Of a stretch of 6,355 nt of DNA, positions 1-6,064 are shown piece after piece. A program made the position numbers and the translations under genes. The number at the start of each line of letters is the position of its first letter. Position 1 is the first letter of the stretch. This stretch comes from CAZJFC01 sp964545245 (GTDB taxonomy: Bacteria > Pseudomonadota > Alphaproteobacteria > Rickettsiales > 21-14-0-20-44-7), in assembly GCA_964545245.1 (NCBI GenBank), contig CAZJFC010000084.1, positions 1-6,355 of the forward strand. Reading direction: 5' to 3'. The notes beneath the pieces were generated by a model that was given only the letters and a program-made list of their open reading frames with translations, had not been told where the DNA came from and searched no databases.

Positions 1-58
1 CACAAACCACAAAATGCACCTCACCCCATCCCTCTCCTCATAGGAGAGGGAGTTACAG

Positions 59-115
59 TTTCTCCCCTCCTATCAGGAGGGAAAAATATCTCTTTCTCCC
101 CTCCTATCAGGAGGG
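59..115. repeat. Two direct copies of a 23-bp palindromic unit
   Basis: The 23-bp unit TTTCTCCCCTCC-TATCAGGAGGG occurs at 59-81 and again at 93-115, a 34-bp period with an 11-bp A/T-rich spacer. Each copy is itself a hairpin. The two copies are identical, which suggests recent duplication or ongoing homogenisation inside the larger 16-129 element. Confidence 0.65.
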
Positions 116-116
116 G
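65..116 (-). terminator. Possible transcription-ending hairpins downstream of fadE
   Basis: Reading on from the fadE stop on the minus strand, the first strong structure is the 8-bp stem at 116-98, followed by the 7-bp stem at 81-65. A short T-run (TATTTTTCC on the minus strand, about 89-81) follows the first stem after a purine-rich stretch. The T-run is not adjacent to the stem, so this is at best an imperfect intrinsic terminator. The hairpins may instead be repeat structures that happen to protect the mRNA 3' end. Confidence 0.3.
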
Positions 117-156
117 ATGGGGGAGGTGCCCTATCTTCCTAATGACCAATGACTTG

Positions 157-187
157 CTACAGACTACCGACCACCGACTACAGACTA
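157..187. repeat. Short direct repeat overlapping the fadE stop codon
   Basis: The 10-mer CTACAGACTA occurs at 157-166 and again at 178-187, with related ACCGACCACCGACTA sequence between them. The second copy runs into the fadE stop codon (TAG on the minus strand, 187-185). It is a small degenerate tandem repeat of a GACTACA/GACCACC type with no evident function. Confidence 0.5.
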
Positions 188-2569
188 ACCCTTATAATGC
201 CCCAGATAATCCTCAATCTCGAACGAGTCGACCATAATCGCATCAATCCACACATCCTTCGCCTTTTTCAGCGTGGCCGCCTCAAGCTCGTTGATGACAT
301 CGGCCTTCAGCGCCTCATCAATCAGTTGTTCCGGCTTGCCCTTAGGCAGCGTTCCGGCCTTGCTTGCCGCCTTGATCTTCGCGAGCAGCCCTTCCGCGTC
401 ATGCGCCATGTTGAAGGCTTTTTCGAGCCTGCCCAGCGCCTCGTCGGAATCTTTCGGGATGTAAATCTCCCGCGTCAGCACATCGCGGAAACCTTCTTTC
501 TCCAGCAGTTTCTTCGCCAGCTTATGCGTGAGCTTATCACCCGGCATAGAGCCGATAGGGTTGATACGATGGAAAACCCCCCACGAATATCTCACCAGTT
601 TCGGCATATTCGCATAAAGCCCTGCAAAGGCGCGGTCGATCTCGTAAAGGCAATATTGCGCGCCCCACTCCACCGCCTCGCGCGAATCCTCGCGGGAGCC
701 TTCCGCCTCATAGCGGCGCAGGATGCACACCGCAAGGAACATATGCGAAAGTATGTCGCCAAAACGGCTGTTTATGCGCTCTTTCCGCTTGATATCGCCG
801 CCATAAACCGCCAGTGCGATATCGGTGATATAGGCGAATTTCGCCGAAGAAAGCGCGAGCTTGCGCTCATATTTCCCGACCAACCCGCGCCCTCTCGGAA
901 TATGCAGCCAGCCACGGGTGAGGTAAAGCAGAACCGTGCGCGTTTTGTTGCGCGTCATATGCCCGACATGCGCCCAGAAATTCTTATCGAACGCGGCAAG
1001 GTCATTATCCATCAGCGCCTTCATCTCGTTGTAAGAGTAAGGATGACAACGGATAGCCCCCTGCCCGAACTGAATTAAACCACGCGTCATGATGTTCGCG
1101 CCCTCGACCGTAATACCCACCGGCGTGCCGAGGTAAGCATGCGCAAGCAGGTTGCGCGGCCCGCGGATGATTGCCGCCCCCGCCAGAATATCCATACCGT
1201 CATTGATGATGGTACGGAATTTCTCGGTTGAATGATATTTCGCAATAGCGTTGGTCACGGCAGGTTTAGCGCCCCGGTCAACCGCGCCCGCCACGAATTT
1301 CCGCATCGCCTCAAGCATGTAGGTAAACCCGGCAATCCGCGCCGAAGCTTCCTCGATAGCCTCAAATTTGCCGATAGACATACCGAACTGCTTGCGCACC
1401 AGCCCGTAATTCCCCACCACGCGGGAAACCAGCTTTGCGCCGCCGGCAGAAGTTGAAGGCAACGAAATCCCGCGCCCGACCGCGAGGCATTCCATCAGCA
1501 TCAGCCAGCCTTTGCCGATGCCCTCCTTGCCGCCGATAACATGCTCAACCTCAATCACCACATCCTTGCCCCAGATAGGCGAATTCACGAACGGCACACC
1601 CATCGGGTCATGCCTGTGGCCGCGCTTGATTCCCGGCAAATCTCCCGGCAACAACGCGCAGGTTATGCCCGGCTCCTTGCCCTTGCCGAGCAGTTCCTTT
1701 TCGTCATAAAGGCGGAAAGCAAGACCGAGCACCGTGGCGATCGAGCCAAGGGTGATATAGCGTTTTTCAAAATTCAGGCGGATTTTGGTTTTTCCGTCGC
1801 TATCCTTGAACACCTCACCGCGCGAGATGATGCTCGCCGCATCACTGCCCGCAGTGGGTTCAGTGAGCGCGAAACACGGTATTTCACGGCCATCGGCAAG
1901 GCGTGGCAGGTAATGGTTTTTCTGCTCCTCCGTGCCATAGCGCAACAAAAGCTCGGCAGGGCCTAACGAATTCGGAACCATCGTCGAAATAGCAAGCACC
2001 TGACTGCGCGTCGCAAGTTTGGAAACCACCGCCGAATGACCCAGCGCCGAGAATCCCAACCCGTTGTATTCCTTAGGGATTATCATCCCAAAAAACTTTT
2101 CTTTCTTCATGAAATTCCACGTTTCTTCCGGCAAATCGCGGTGGGTGAAAACATCCCAGTCACTTGTCATTTCGCAGGCTTTCTCCACCTGGTTTTCAAG
2201 GAAATCAATCTCCTCTTTTGAAAGCTCCGGATAAGGCTCCGCCCAGATTTTCTTGAAATCCGGCTTGCCGGAGAAAAGGTCAGTTTCTATCCAGTTCGTG
2301 CCTGCCCTCAGCGCCGTTTCCTCGGTTTCGGAAACTTTCGGAACCAGCCCTTTTTTGCGGATGAAACCAAAGATGTGAGAAGTGATGACATTACGCCTTA
2401 TCCCCTTGATTAAAAAGGGAATTGAGACCAGCACAAACAGCGTTATGACAAACTCATTCGCGCCAATCGCTATAAGCGCCGCGGTGAGCACGGCAACCCA
2501 AGCATAATAAGGCGCGCCGAAATAGCCCAGCGCAACTGCCAGAGCGAGAATAACCAGAATACAATTCAT
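185..2569 (-). CDS. fadE: FadE-type acyl-CoA dehydrogenase (membrane-associated)
   Basis: This 794-residue protein catalyses the first step of fatty-acid beta-oxidation, the FAD-dependent conversion of acyl-CoA to trans-2-enoyl-CoA. Residues 1-62 are strongly hydrophobic (two or three membrane segments), as in E. coli FadE. An acyl-CoA dehydrogenase core follows: IPKEYNGLGFS near 164, the FAD/substrate signature TEPTAGSDA at 236-244, and KRYITLGSIATVLGLAF near 269. The VEGANIMTR motif at 488-496 supplies the probable catalytic base Glu489, by analogy with the YEGT glutamate of medium-chain dehydrogenases. FGQGAIRCHP (about 501-510) leads into a C-terminal DUF1974-like region to the end. Length and motif order match E. 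coli FadE (about 814 residues), with a shorter C-terminus. The ATG follows a modest GGGG (2580-2577) at 7 nt spacing. It is transcribed divergently from the EF-hand gene. Electrons would pass to an ETF-type acceptor, which is not in the window. The family call is secure. Confidence 0.95.
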   Translation of the reverse strand: MNCILVILALAVALGYFGAPYYAWVAVLTAALIAIGANEFVITLFVLVSIPFLIKGIRRNVITSHIFGFIRKKGLVPKVSETEETALRAGTNWIETDLFSGKPDFKKIWAEPYPELSKEEIDFLENQVEKACEMTSDWDVFTHRDLPEETWNFMKKEKFFGMIIPKEYNGLGFSALGHSAVVSKLATRSQVLAISTMVPNSLGPAELLLRYGTEEQKNHYLPRLADGREIPCFALTEPTAGSDAASIISRGEVFKDSDGKTKIRLNFEKRYITLGSIATVLGLAFRLYDEKELLGKGKEPGITCALLPGDLPGIKRGHRHDPMGVPFVNSPIWGKDVVIEVEHVIGGKEGIGKGWLMLMECLAVGRGISLPSTSAGGAKLVSRVVGNYGLVRKQFGMSIGKFEAIEEASARIAGFTYMLEAMRKFVAGAVDRGAKPAVTNAIAKYHSTEKFRTIINDGMDILAGAAIIRGPRNLLAHAYLGTPVGITVEGANIMTRGLIQFGQGAIRCHPYSYNEMKALMDNDLAAFDKNFWAHVGHMTRNKTRTVLLYLTRGWLHIPRGRGLVGKYERKLALSSAKFAYITDIALAVYGGDIKRKERINSRFGDILSHMFLAVCILRRYEAEGSREDSREAVEWGAQYCLYEIDRAFAGLYANMPKLVRYSWGVFHRINPIGSMPGDKLTHKLAKKLLEKEGFRDVLTREIYIPKDSDEALGRLEKAFNMAHDAEGLLAKIKAASKAGTLPKGKPEQLIDEALKADVINELEAATLKKAKDVWIDAIMVDSFEIEDYLGHYKG

Positions 2570-2611
2570 AAAATAGCCCCATTTTCCTGATTTAGAACCC
2601 CAATCCTGAGT

Positions 2612-2620
2612 AGTATATCA
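2612..2620 (-). promoter_or_regulatory. Extended -10 promoter candidate for fadE
   Basis: On the minus strand, TGA-TATACT at 2620-2612 fits an extended -10 (TGn-TATAAT, 5/6 in the hexamer). No good -35 lies 16-18 bp upstream; that position (about 2635-2640) falls inside the inverted repeat at 2626-2645. Transcription would start near 2605, giving a leader of about 36 nt. Confidence 0.4.
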
Positions 2621-2625
2621 CAAGA

Positions 2626-2645
2626 TTTTCCCGATTCCGGGAAAA
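2626..2645. promoter_or_regulatory. Perfect inverted repeat, candidate operator between divergent promoters
   Basis: TTTTCCCG (2626-2633), ATTC (2634-2637) and CGGGAAAA (2638-2645) form a perfect 8+8 bp dyad with a 4-bp centre. The symmetry extends outward to GA...TC if one bulged base is allowed. It covers the -35 position of the fadE promoter and ends one base before the -35 of the plus-strand promoter. A dimeric repressor bound here could control both directions. It is too far from any gene end, and lacks a T-run in a useful place, to be a good terminator. The binding factor is unknown; it does not resemble the PsrA site GAAAC-N4-GTTTC. Confidence 0.4.
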
Positions 2646-2646
2646 A

Positions 2647-2676
2647 TCGACAAAAAAATGCATAACCTGCTATATT
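2647..2676 (+). promoter_or_regulatory. Sigma70-like promoter candidate for the EF-hand gene pair
   Basis: TCGACA at 2647-2652 (5/6 to TTGACA) and TATATT at 2671-2676 (5/6 to TATAAT) are separated by 18 bp. Transcription would begin near 2683, giving a leader of about 90 nt. A second isolated -10-like hexamer, TATACT at 2731-2736, lacks a usable -35. Confidence 0.4.
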
Positions 2677-2771
2677 TAAATGGTTTCTGGCAATTTTACT
2701 ACGTGTAAAGATTCTTTAACATTTTTAGGTTATACTAACAGGGTTAGGACAACGCCAATCAGGAGAAATAA

Positions 2772-3146
2772 ATGGCAGGGGAAGGAAACCACTTAGTACA
2801 GCGCAATGAACATGACCTTAACGGCGACGGCAACGTAAGCCTGATGGAGCGCATAAAAAGTTTTCTGGGCGCTAAACAGCAAAATCCTGAGCAGCAGGCC
2901 GTACAGGCGGATTCACGGGATAAAAACGGTGATGGCAATATCGGCGTTACCGAGCATATCGGGGCGGCTGGCGGCACAGTGGGCGGCAAGTTCAATGATA
3001 TCACTCATGGCATCGCGGATATGGCGCGGAGCGTTACCGGCAACATTCACGTGCATATGCGCGATATGGGCGGCCACGCATGCCACCACGCGCGGAGCGT
3101 CGGCTCGCATATCAGCGGCGCGCTGAATATCAGGATAGGCCGTTAA
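2772..3146 (+). CDS. Small protein with two EF-hand calcium loops and a His-rich C-terminal half
   Basis: This 124-residue protein starts at an ATG six nt after a clear AGGAG (2761-2765). It has two textbook 12-residue EF-hand loops. Loop 1 is DLNGDGNVSLME (residues 15-26) and loop 2 is DKNGDGNIGVTE (50-61). Both have D/N/D/N at positions 1, 3, 5 and 7 and the bidentate Glu at 12, so calcium binding is well supported. The loops are 35 residues apart with a Gln-rich linker. The second half is glycine- and histidine-rich (His at 79, 93, 95, 102, 105, 106 and 113, plus Cys104), suggesting a further metal site or a low-complexity surface. No signal peptide or membrane segment is seen, so it is probably cytoplasmic unless exported by a leaderless route. 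It is followed 29 bp later by a second small gene and is divergent from fadE. Its cellular role is unknown; calcium buffering or sensing is inference. Confidence 0.85.
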   Translation: MAGEGNHLVQRNEHDLNGDGNVSLMERIKSFLGAKQQNPEQQAVQADSRDKNGDGNIGVTEHIGAAGGTVGGKFNDITHGIADMARSVTGNIHVHMRDMGGHACHHARSVGSHISGALNIRIGR

Positions 3147-3175
3147 TAACAAACTGGGATAGTCGGGGGGCTATT

Positions 3176-3379
3176 ATGGTTGAGAAAATAAGCAACAGAA
3201 GCGAGCTTTTCGCGTTCATGAACAAGGTGCATGGCTCGCCTTCGCAGGGCAACGGCGATTTTTCCAAAGTCCTGAACGATTTGCAGAAATGTGATTGGAC
3301 AGGCGGCGTTACGCCCAACCAGGTGACTAAAATCGGCGCGGAAATGAAACCCGCCACCAACGGCATTGACTTCGCCTAA
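3176..3379 (+). CDS. Small protein of unknown function, paired with the EF-hand gene
   Basis: This 67-residue protein is not recognised. The frame stays open upstream to 3080, but that would overlap the EF-hand gene. The ATG at 3176 is preferred because a G-run (3165-3170) lies 5 nt upstream and it leaves a 29-bp gap. The protein is soluble, mixed-charge and has no signal peptide or membrane segment. Residues 9-20 and 28-38 look helical. A single Cys39 precedes DWTGGVTPNQ (40-49), which faintly resembles a shortened EF-hand loop but lacks two loop positions and the terminal Glu, so calcium binding should not be assumed. It is probably co-transcribed with the EF-hand gene and converges on kdsD with a 53-bp gap. 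The short length limits confidence that it is expressed. Confidence 0.6.
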   Translation: MVEKISNRSELFAFMNKVHGSPSQGNGDFSKVLNDLQKCDWTGGVTPNQVTKIGAEMKPATNGIDFA

Positions 3380-3432
3380 GGCACGCAACTGAAGGCCAAG
3401 GCAACTATTGCTGAGGTTCCATAACCTAAAAC

Positions 3433-4389
3433 CTACACTCCCGCACGCAGCAGGTCATGGATGTGCAATATGCCGACGGGTTTTTCGTCTTCCGTTACAA
3501 ACAAAACGGTGATCCGCCTTGTGTTCATGATGTTCAGCGCCTCGGCAGCCAGCGCTTTTTCGCGGATGGTTTTCGGCGAAGGCGTCATCACTTCGGAAGC
3601 CTTGAGCGCGAAGAAATTTTTCTCGATATGGCGGCGGATATCGCCATCGGTGATAATTCCGGCGAGTTTCCCTTCCGCGTCAACCACTGCCGCGCAGCCG
3701 AATTTATGGCCGGTGATTTTCAGCAGCGCGTCCTTCATGCTGTCGCTTTCCTTCACCAGCGGGATTTCATCGCCGGTGTGCATTAAATCCCTCACCATGG
3801 TGAACTGCGCGCCAAGCTTTCCGCCGGGGTGGAAAACCTTGAAATCCGCCGACTCAAACCCTGATTTTTCCAGCAGCGCAACCGCGATAGCGTCGCCCAG
3901 CGCAAGCATTTGCGTGGTCGAGGTTGTCGGCGCATTCACGTTGTTCGCTTCGGGTGTATCGGGCAGGATAATCGGTATATCGGCGGCATCAACCAGCGCG
4001 GAGGTTTTGCGGCGGACAATGCCCACAAGGTAAATCCCGGAGCGCTTGCAATATGCGATTATGTCTTTCAGTTCCGCTGTTTCGCCGGAGTTGGAGAGGA
4101 GGATAACAAGGTCGTTTCTGGTAATCATGCCCATGTCGCCGTGGCTGGCTTCGGCGGGGTGGACGAAAAATGAAGGCGTGCCGGTCGAGGCCATCGTTGC
4201 CGCGATCTTCTGGGCGATATGGCCGGATTTCCCCATGCCGGAAATAATCACCCGCCCCTTGTCGTGGTGCGTCACCTCATAAATTTTTTCAATAAGCTGG
4301 TCGAACTTCGCGTCGAACACCGCGTTGAGGGCGTTCAAACCCGCGACTTCCTGCTCGATAACCCTTTTTGCGATCTCTTTTGCTGGCAT
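3433..4389 (-). CDS. kdsD: Arabinose-5-phosphate isomerase (KdsD/KpsF/GutQ family)
   Basis: The enzyme interconverts D-ribulose 5-phosphate and D-arabinose 5-phosphate, the first step of Kdo synthesis for LPS, in the cytoplasm. Counting from the GTG at 4410 (325 residues), an SIS domain spans about 50-185 with GMGKSGHIAQK at 58-68 and FFVHPAEASHGDMG at 81-94. SNSGETAEL follows at 106-114, then PDTPEANN at 150-157 and VFHPGGKLG at 192-200. Lys61, Glu110, Glu154 and His194 match the four catalytic residues known in E. coli KdsD. Two CBS domains follow, about 207-262 and 272-325. A TGA lies 12 nt upstream of that GTG. The ATG at 4389 (318 residues) is chosen because it begins MPAKEIAKRVIEQE, a usual family start, and has a weak AGG upstream; GTG 4410 has no visible ribosome site. 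It lies 45-66 nt after the 235-residue gene and is probably co-transcribed with it. Confidence 0.93.
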   Translation of the reverse strand: MPAKEIAKRVIEQEVAGLNALNAVFDAKFDQLIEKIYEVTHHDKGRVIISGMGKSGHIAQKIAATMASTGTPSFFVHPAEASHGDMGMITRNDLVILLSNSGETAELKDIIAYCKRSGIYLVGIVRRKTSALVDAADIPIILPDTPEANNVNAPTTSTTQMLALGDAIAVALLEKSGFESADFKVFHPGGKLGAQFTMVRDLMHTGDEIPLVKESDSMKDALLKITGHKFGCAAVVDAEGKLAGIITDGDIRRHIEKNFFALKASEVMTPSPKTIREKALAAEALNIMNTRRITVLFVTEDEKPVGILHIHDLLRAGV

Positions 4390-4455
4390 GTAGCCTGTAT
4401 AATCGAACACGCGATAAGGTCAATCCATTTTGCCAGCCCCTCACCCGGCATAGCC

Positions 4456-5163
4456 CTATGGACAAACGCCGCATCCGTCCTTGCGGATACCGGCTGCTTG
4501 TTCAAGGCAGTTTATCGCTTTAATGGCTTTCGGGAGGTCGGCTTCCGTTACCTCAAATTCAAGAATATGGGTTGTGCTGCGATGTAGCAACGCCTCCGCG
4601 CGCCCCAGATATCCGGTCGGGTGATTCTCCACAAACCCGCCATTCTTCCGCGCAACCAGATTTTTTAATATGCCAAGGCTTGCTTTCAACGCCTCGCCTT
4701 GCGCTTCTTCATGGGCTTTCCTGTCAGTTTCAGAACCGCTGGCTGCGAAAGTGCTTCTGGCTTTTTGAACATTGCCAAGTTTTTTATCGAGAGTATCCAA
4801 ATCATCTCTCAGGGACGAATCCCTATGGTCCTTTATCAAATTAATCACTTTCGGCTCCTGTTTCAGCCCCGAATAATGAACTATCAGGGCAGCCTTATTA
4901 ACAAGCTGCGCAAGAACCTGCTCATCCAGCACGCCGTCAATTCTGGCAAAGTTTACCTGTATTGCATACCTGACATTTTCATCGCCTTCGCATACGCCGC
5001 TTTTTACCCTGCCGTTCCTCCAGTAATCAGAACTCATATGCGTAATGCCATTCCTCCTGAAACTTTCACATATTTCCGCTGAAACAAAACATTCTGCGAA
5101 CAGAAGGTCGTTTACTCCCTGGGCGGCCTCATTTGCCCTATTCCTCACTTCCTGTGATGTCAT
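4456..5163 (-). CDS. Hypothetical protein between the RNase D-like gene and kdsD
   Basis: I do not recognise this 235-residue protein. It has no signal peptide or membrane segment and appears cytoplasmic. The first 110 residues are mixed alpha/beta in character. Residues about 110-170 are highly charged (DHRDSSLRDDLDTLDKKLG, then a Lys/Glu/Ala-rich run) and likely helical or coiled coil. The C-terminal part (about 195-222) reads as a strand plus an amphipathic helix, and the protein ends in CGVCP with a CxxC pair (Cys231/Cys234). Other cysteines are at 25, 32, 58 and 219. The ATG at 5163 has an AAGGG-type site (about 5175-5171) at 7 nt spacing and a credible promoter upstream. An open reading frame of this length with its own promoter and ribosome site supports a real gene. 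It shares strand with its neighbours, but a link to LPS or RNA turnover is unproven. Confidence 0.75.
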   Translation of the reverse strand: MTSQEVRNRANEAAQGVNDLLFAECFVSAEICESFRRNGITHMSSDYWRNGRVKSGVCEGDENVRYAIQVNFARIDGVLDEQVLAQLVNKAALIVHYSGLKQEPKVINLIKDHRDSSLRDDLDTLDKKLGNVQKARSTFAASGSETDRKAHEEAQGEALKASLGILKNLVARKNGGFVENHPTGYLGRAEALLHRSTTHILEFEVTEADLPKAIKAINCLEQAAGIRKDGCGVCP

Positions 5164-5220
5164 ATATCTACCCTTTCCCTAAATTAAAATTTTACCCCGG
5201 CCATACGGCCATGCTGGTTA

Positions 5221-5249
5221 AATATGATTAACTTAAGAAAAATTGTCAA
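5221..5249 (-). promoter_or_regulatory. Sigma70-like promoter upstream of the 235-residue gene
   Basis: On the minus strand a perfect TTGACA -35 (5249-5244) is followed after 17 bp by CATATT (5226-5221, 4/6 to TATAAT). Transcription would start near 5214, giving a leader of about 50 nt that includes a small GGCC-GTAT-GGCC hairpin (5210-5199). This would let the unknown gene and kdsD be transcribed independently of the exonuclease gene. Confidence 0.5.
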
Positions 5250-5294
5250 CCAGAATGAGGAACAGGTAGCGCTCCATGGGGGAAAGAGGAACCT

Positions 5295-5458
5295 CGGAAT
5301 TTCAAAACTAACCGTCATCGCGAGCAAAGCGAAGCGATCCAGAAGACTGGATTGCCGCAGTCGCTAACGCTCCCTCGCAATGACAGATACCATGTAGCCA
5401 GAAACCAAAAAGTGAAGGATGGTTACGGAATTTCAGAAGTTCCGGAATTCAAAAATTA
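5295..5458. repeat. Three short CGGAATT(T)CA repeats around the palindromic element
   Basis: Near-identical words occur at 5295-5310 (CGGAATTTCAAAACTA), 5426-5439 (CGGAATTTCAGAAG) and 5443-5458 (CGGAATTCAAAAATTA). The outer two flank the palindromic element at 5314-5384, and the last reaches the exonuclease stop codon. They may be remnants of insertion or of a nested repeat, but they are too short and imperfect to call target-site duplications. Confidence 0.35.
5314..5384. repeat. Imperfect palindromic intergenic repeat (GTCATTGCGAG type)
   Basis: The outer arms GTCATCGCGAG (5314-5324) and CTCGCAATGAC (5374-5384) are inverted with one mismatch. The inner arms AGCGATCCAG (5333-5342) and CTGGATTGCC (5347-5356) are inverted with two mismatches around an AAGA loop. 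Both arms keep the ATCCAG/CTGGAT core. In the minus-strand transcript (the direction of the flanking genes) the outer mismatch becomes a G-U pair, so the RNA would fold better there. Sequences of this GTCATTGCGAGCGAAGCGAAGCAATCCAG type are dispersed in many bacterial genomes, usually between genes. It lies between the exonuclease stop and the promoter of the next gene and could act as a processing or stability structure. Confidence 0.7.
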
Positions 5459-6064
5459 ATGCGCGAAGATGTCGTCTTCCCAGCCCGCGAGGTCGATCTC
5501 GGCGCGGAGGGGGAGGAACTGCATGGCTTTCAGCGCAAGCTCATAACGGCCTTCGCGTTTCAGCCTTTCATCGAGTATATTCTTGATACGGTGGAGGTAA
5601 TGCACATCATTTGCGGCATAATCAAGCTGCTTTTCGGTCAGTTCCGAATTGCCCCAATATGAGGATTGCTGCTTTTTGGAGATATCAATGCTTAGAAGCT
5701 CTTCCAGCAACGCTTTCAGCCCGTGGTTGTCGGAGTAAGTACGCGCGAATTTTGAGGCGGTGCGCGTGCAGTAAACATTTTTGAGTTCTACGCCGAGATA
5801 TTTTTTCAGCATCGCGAGGTCAAACCTTGCGAAGTGGAAAATCTTTACCACGGAATCATCCGCCAGCAGTTTTTTAAGGTTCGGCGCGTCGTATTTATCG
5901 CGCTCTAATTTCACGAGATGCGCATTGCCGTCGCCGGTGGAAATCTGTACCACGCAAAGCCTGTCGCGGTTGAAGTTAAGCCCCATGGTTTCGGTATCGA
6001 TCGCGATTGTTTTGCCAAGGTTGAGGCCGTCTGGCAGGTCATTGCTGTAGAGGTGGTTAGTCAT
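5456..6064 (-). CDS. Short RNase D-like 3'-5' exonuclease (DEDDy family)
   Basis: This 202-residue protein is a single DnaQ-like exonuclease domain. Exo I is IDTETMGL with Asp23 and Glu25; Exo II is HFARFD (77-82) with Asp82; Exo III is YAANDVHYL with Tyr149 and Asp153. All four metal-binding acidic residues and the DEDDy tyrosine are present, so activity on RNA 3' ends is expected. E. coli RNase D is about 375 residues and has two HRDC domains; this protein stops just after the exonuclease fold, like the short RNase D homologues common in Alphaproteobacteria. It is therefore best called RNase D-like rather than rnd proper. The ATG at 6064 has no clear ribosome site. It lies upstream of the 235-residue gene and kdsD on the same strand, separated by a 292-bp spacer. 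A related DEDDy exonuclease acting on DNA cannot be excluded from sequence alone. Confidence 0.9.
   Translation of the reverse strand: MTNHLYSNDLPDGLNLGKTIAIDTETMGLNFNRDRLCVVQISTGDGNAHLVKLERDKYDAPNLKKLLADDSVVKIFHFARFDLAMLKKYLGVELKNVYCTRTASKFARTYSDNHGLKALLEELLSIDISKKQQSSYWGNSELTEKQLDYAANDVHYLHRIKNILDERLKREGRYELALKAMQFLPLRAEIDLAGWEDDIFAH

Larger units (their letters stand above)
16..129. repeat. Compound GC-rich hairpin element with imperfect terminal inverted repeats
   Basis: This gene-free stretch holds three back-to-back hairpins. The first is CCCTCTCCT / AGGAGAGGG (30-38 with 42-50, loop CAT). The second is CCCTCCT / AGGAGGG (65-71 with 75-81, loop ATC). The third is CCCCTCCT / AGGAGGGG (98-105 with 109-116, loop ATC). 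The outer ends form an imperfect inverted repeat: GCACCTCACCCCATCCC at 16-32 matches the reverse complement of about 113-129 with a one-base indel. The hairpin cores resemble those at 6248-6337, so this is probably a dispersed intergenic repeat family (REP- or MITE-like). No transposase is present. The structure is seen directly; the family assignment is inference. Confidence 0.6.

Noticed and set aside
59..115. Repeat-spacer look suggestive of a CRISPR array
   Set aside because: There are only two units, an 11-bp spacer, and each unit is a full palindrome. No cas gene is present.
149..1078. Long plus-strand open frame of 309 codons opposite fadE
   Set aside because: It is antisense to the conserved FadE C-terminal region, its translation is rich in Arg/His/Leu without any domain, and it has no ribosome site. 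It is a codon-bias shadow.
3080..3175. Upstream extension of the 67-residue gene to an earlier ATG
   Set aside because: It would overlap the last 67 bases of the EF-hand gene, and the ATG at 3176 has the better ribosome site and spacing.
3293..3325. Degenerate EF-hand in the 67-residue protein (DWTGGVTPNQ)
   Set aside because: It is short by two loop positions and lacks the terminal Glu and most calcium ligands, so the resemblance is too weak to annotate.
3414..3427. AGGTT-CCAT-AACCT stem as a terminator between the convergent genes
   Set aside because: A 5-bp AT-containing stem without a T-run is too weak to call.
3461..4033. Plus-strand open frame of 190 codons opposite kdsD
   Set aside because: It lies wholly antisense to the KdsD SIS/CBS coding region, with a Ser/Ala-rich composition typical of a shadow frame.
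4699..5082. Plus-strand open frame of 127 codons opposite the 235-residue gene
   Set aside because: The minus-strand frame is longer, has a promoter and ribosome site, and is co-directional with its neighbours. The plus frame has none of these.
5426..5447. CGGAA...TTCCG stem just after the exonuclease stop as a terminator
   Set aside because: The stem is 5 bp with a 9-nt loop and is not followed by a T-run on the minus strand.
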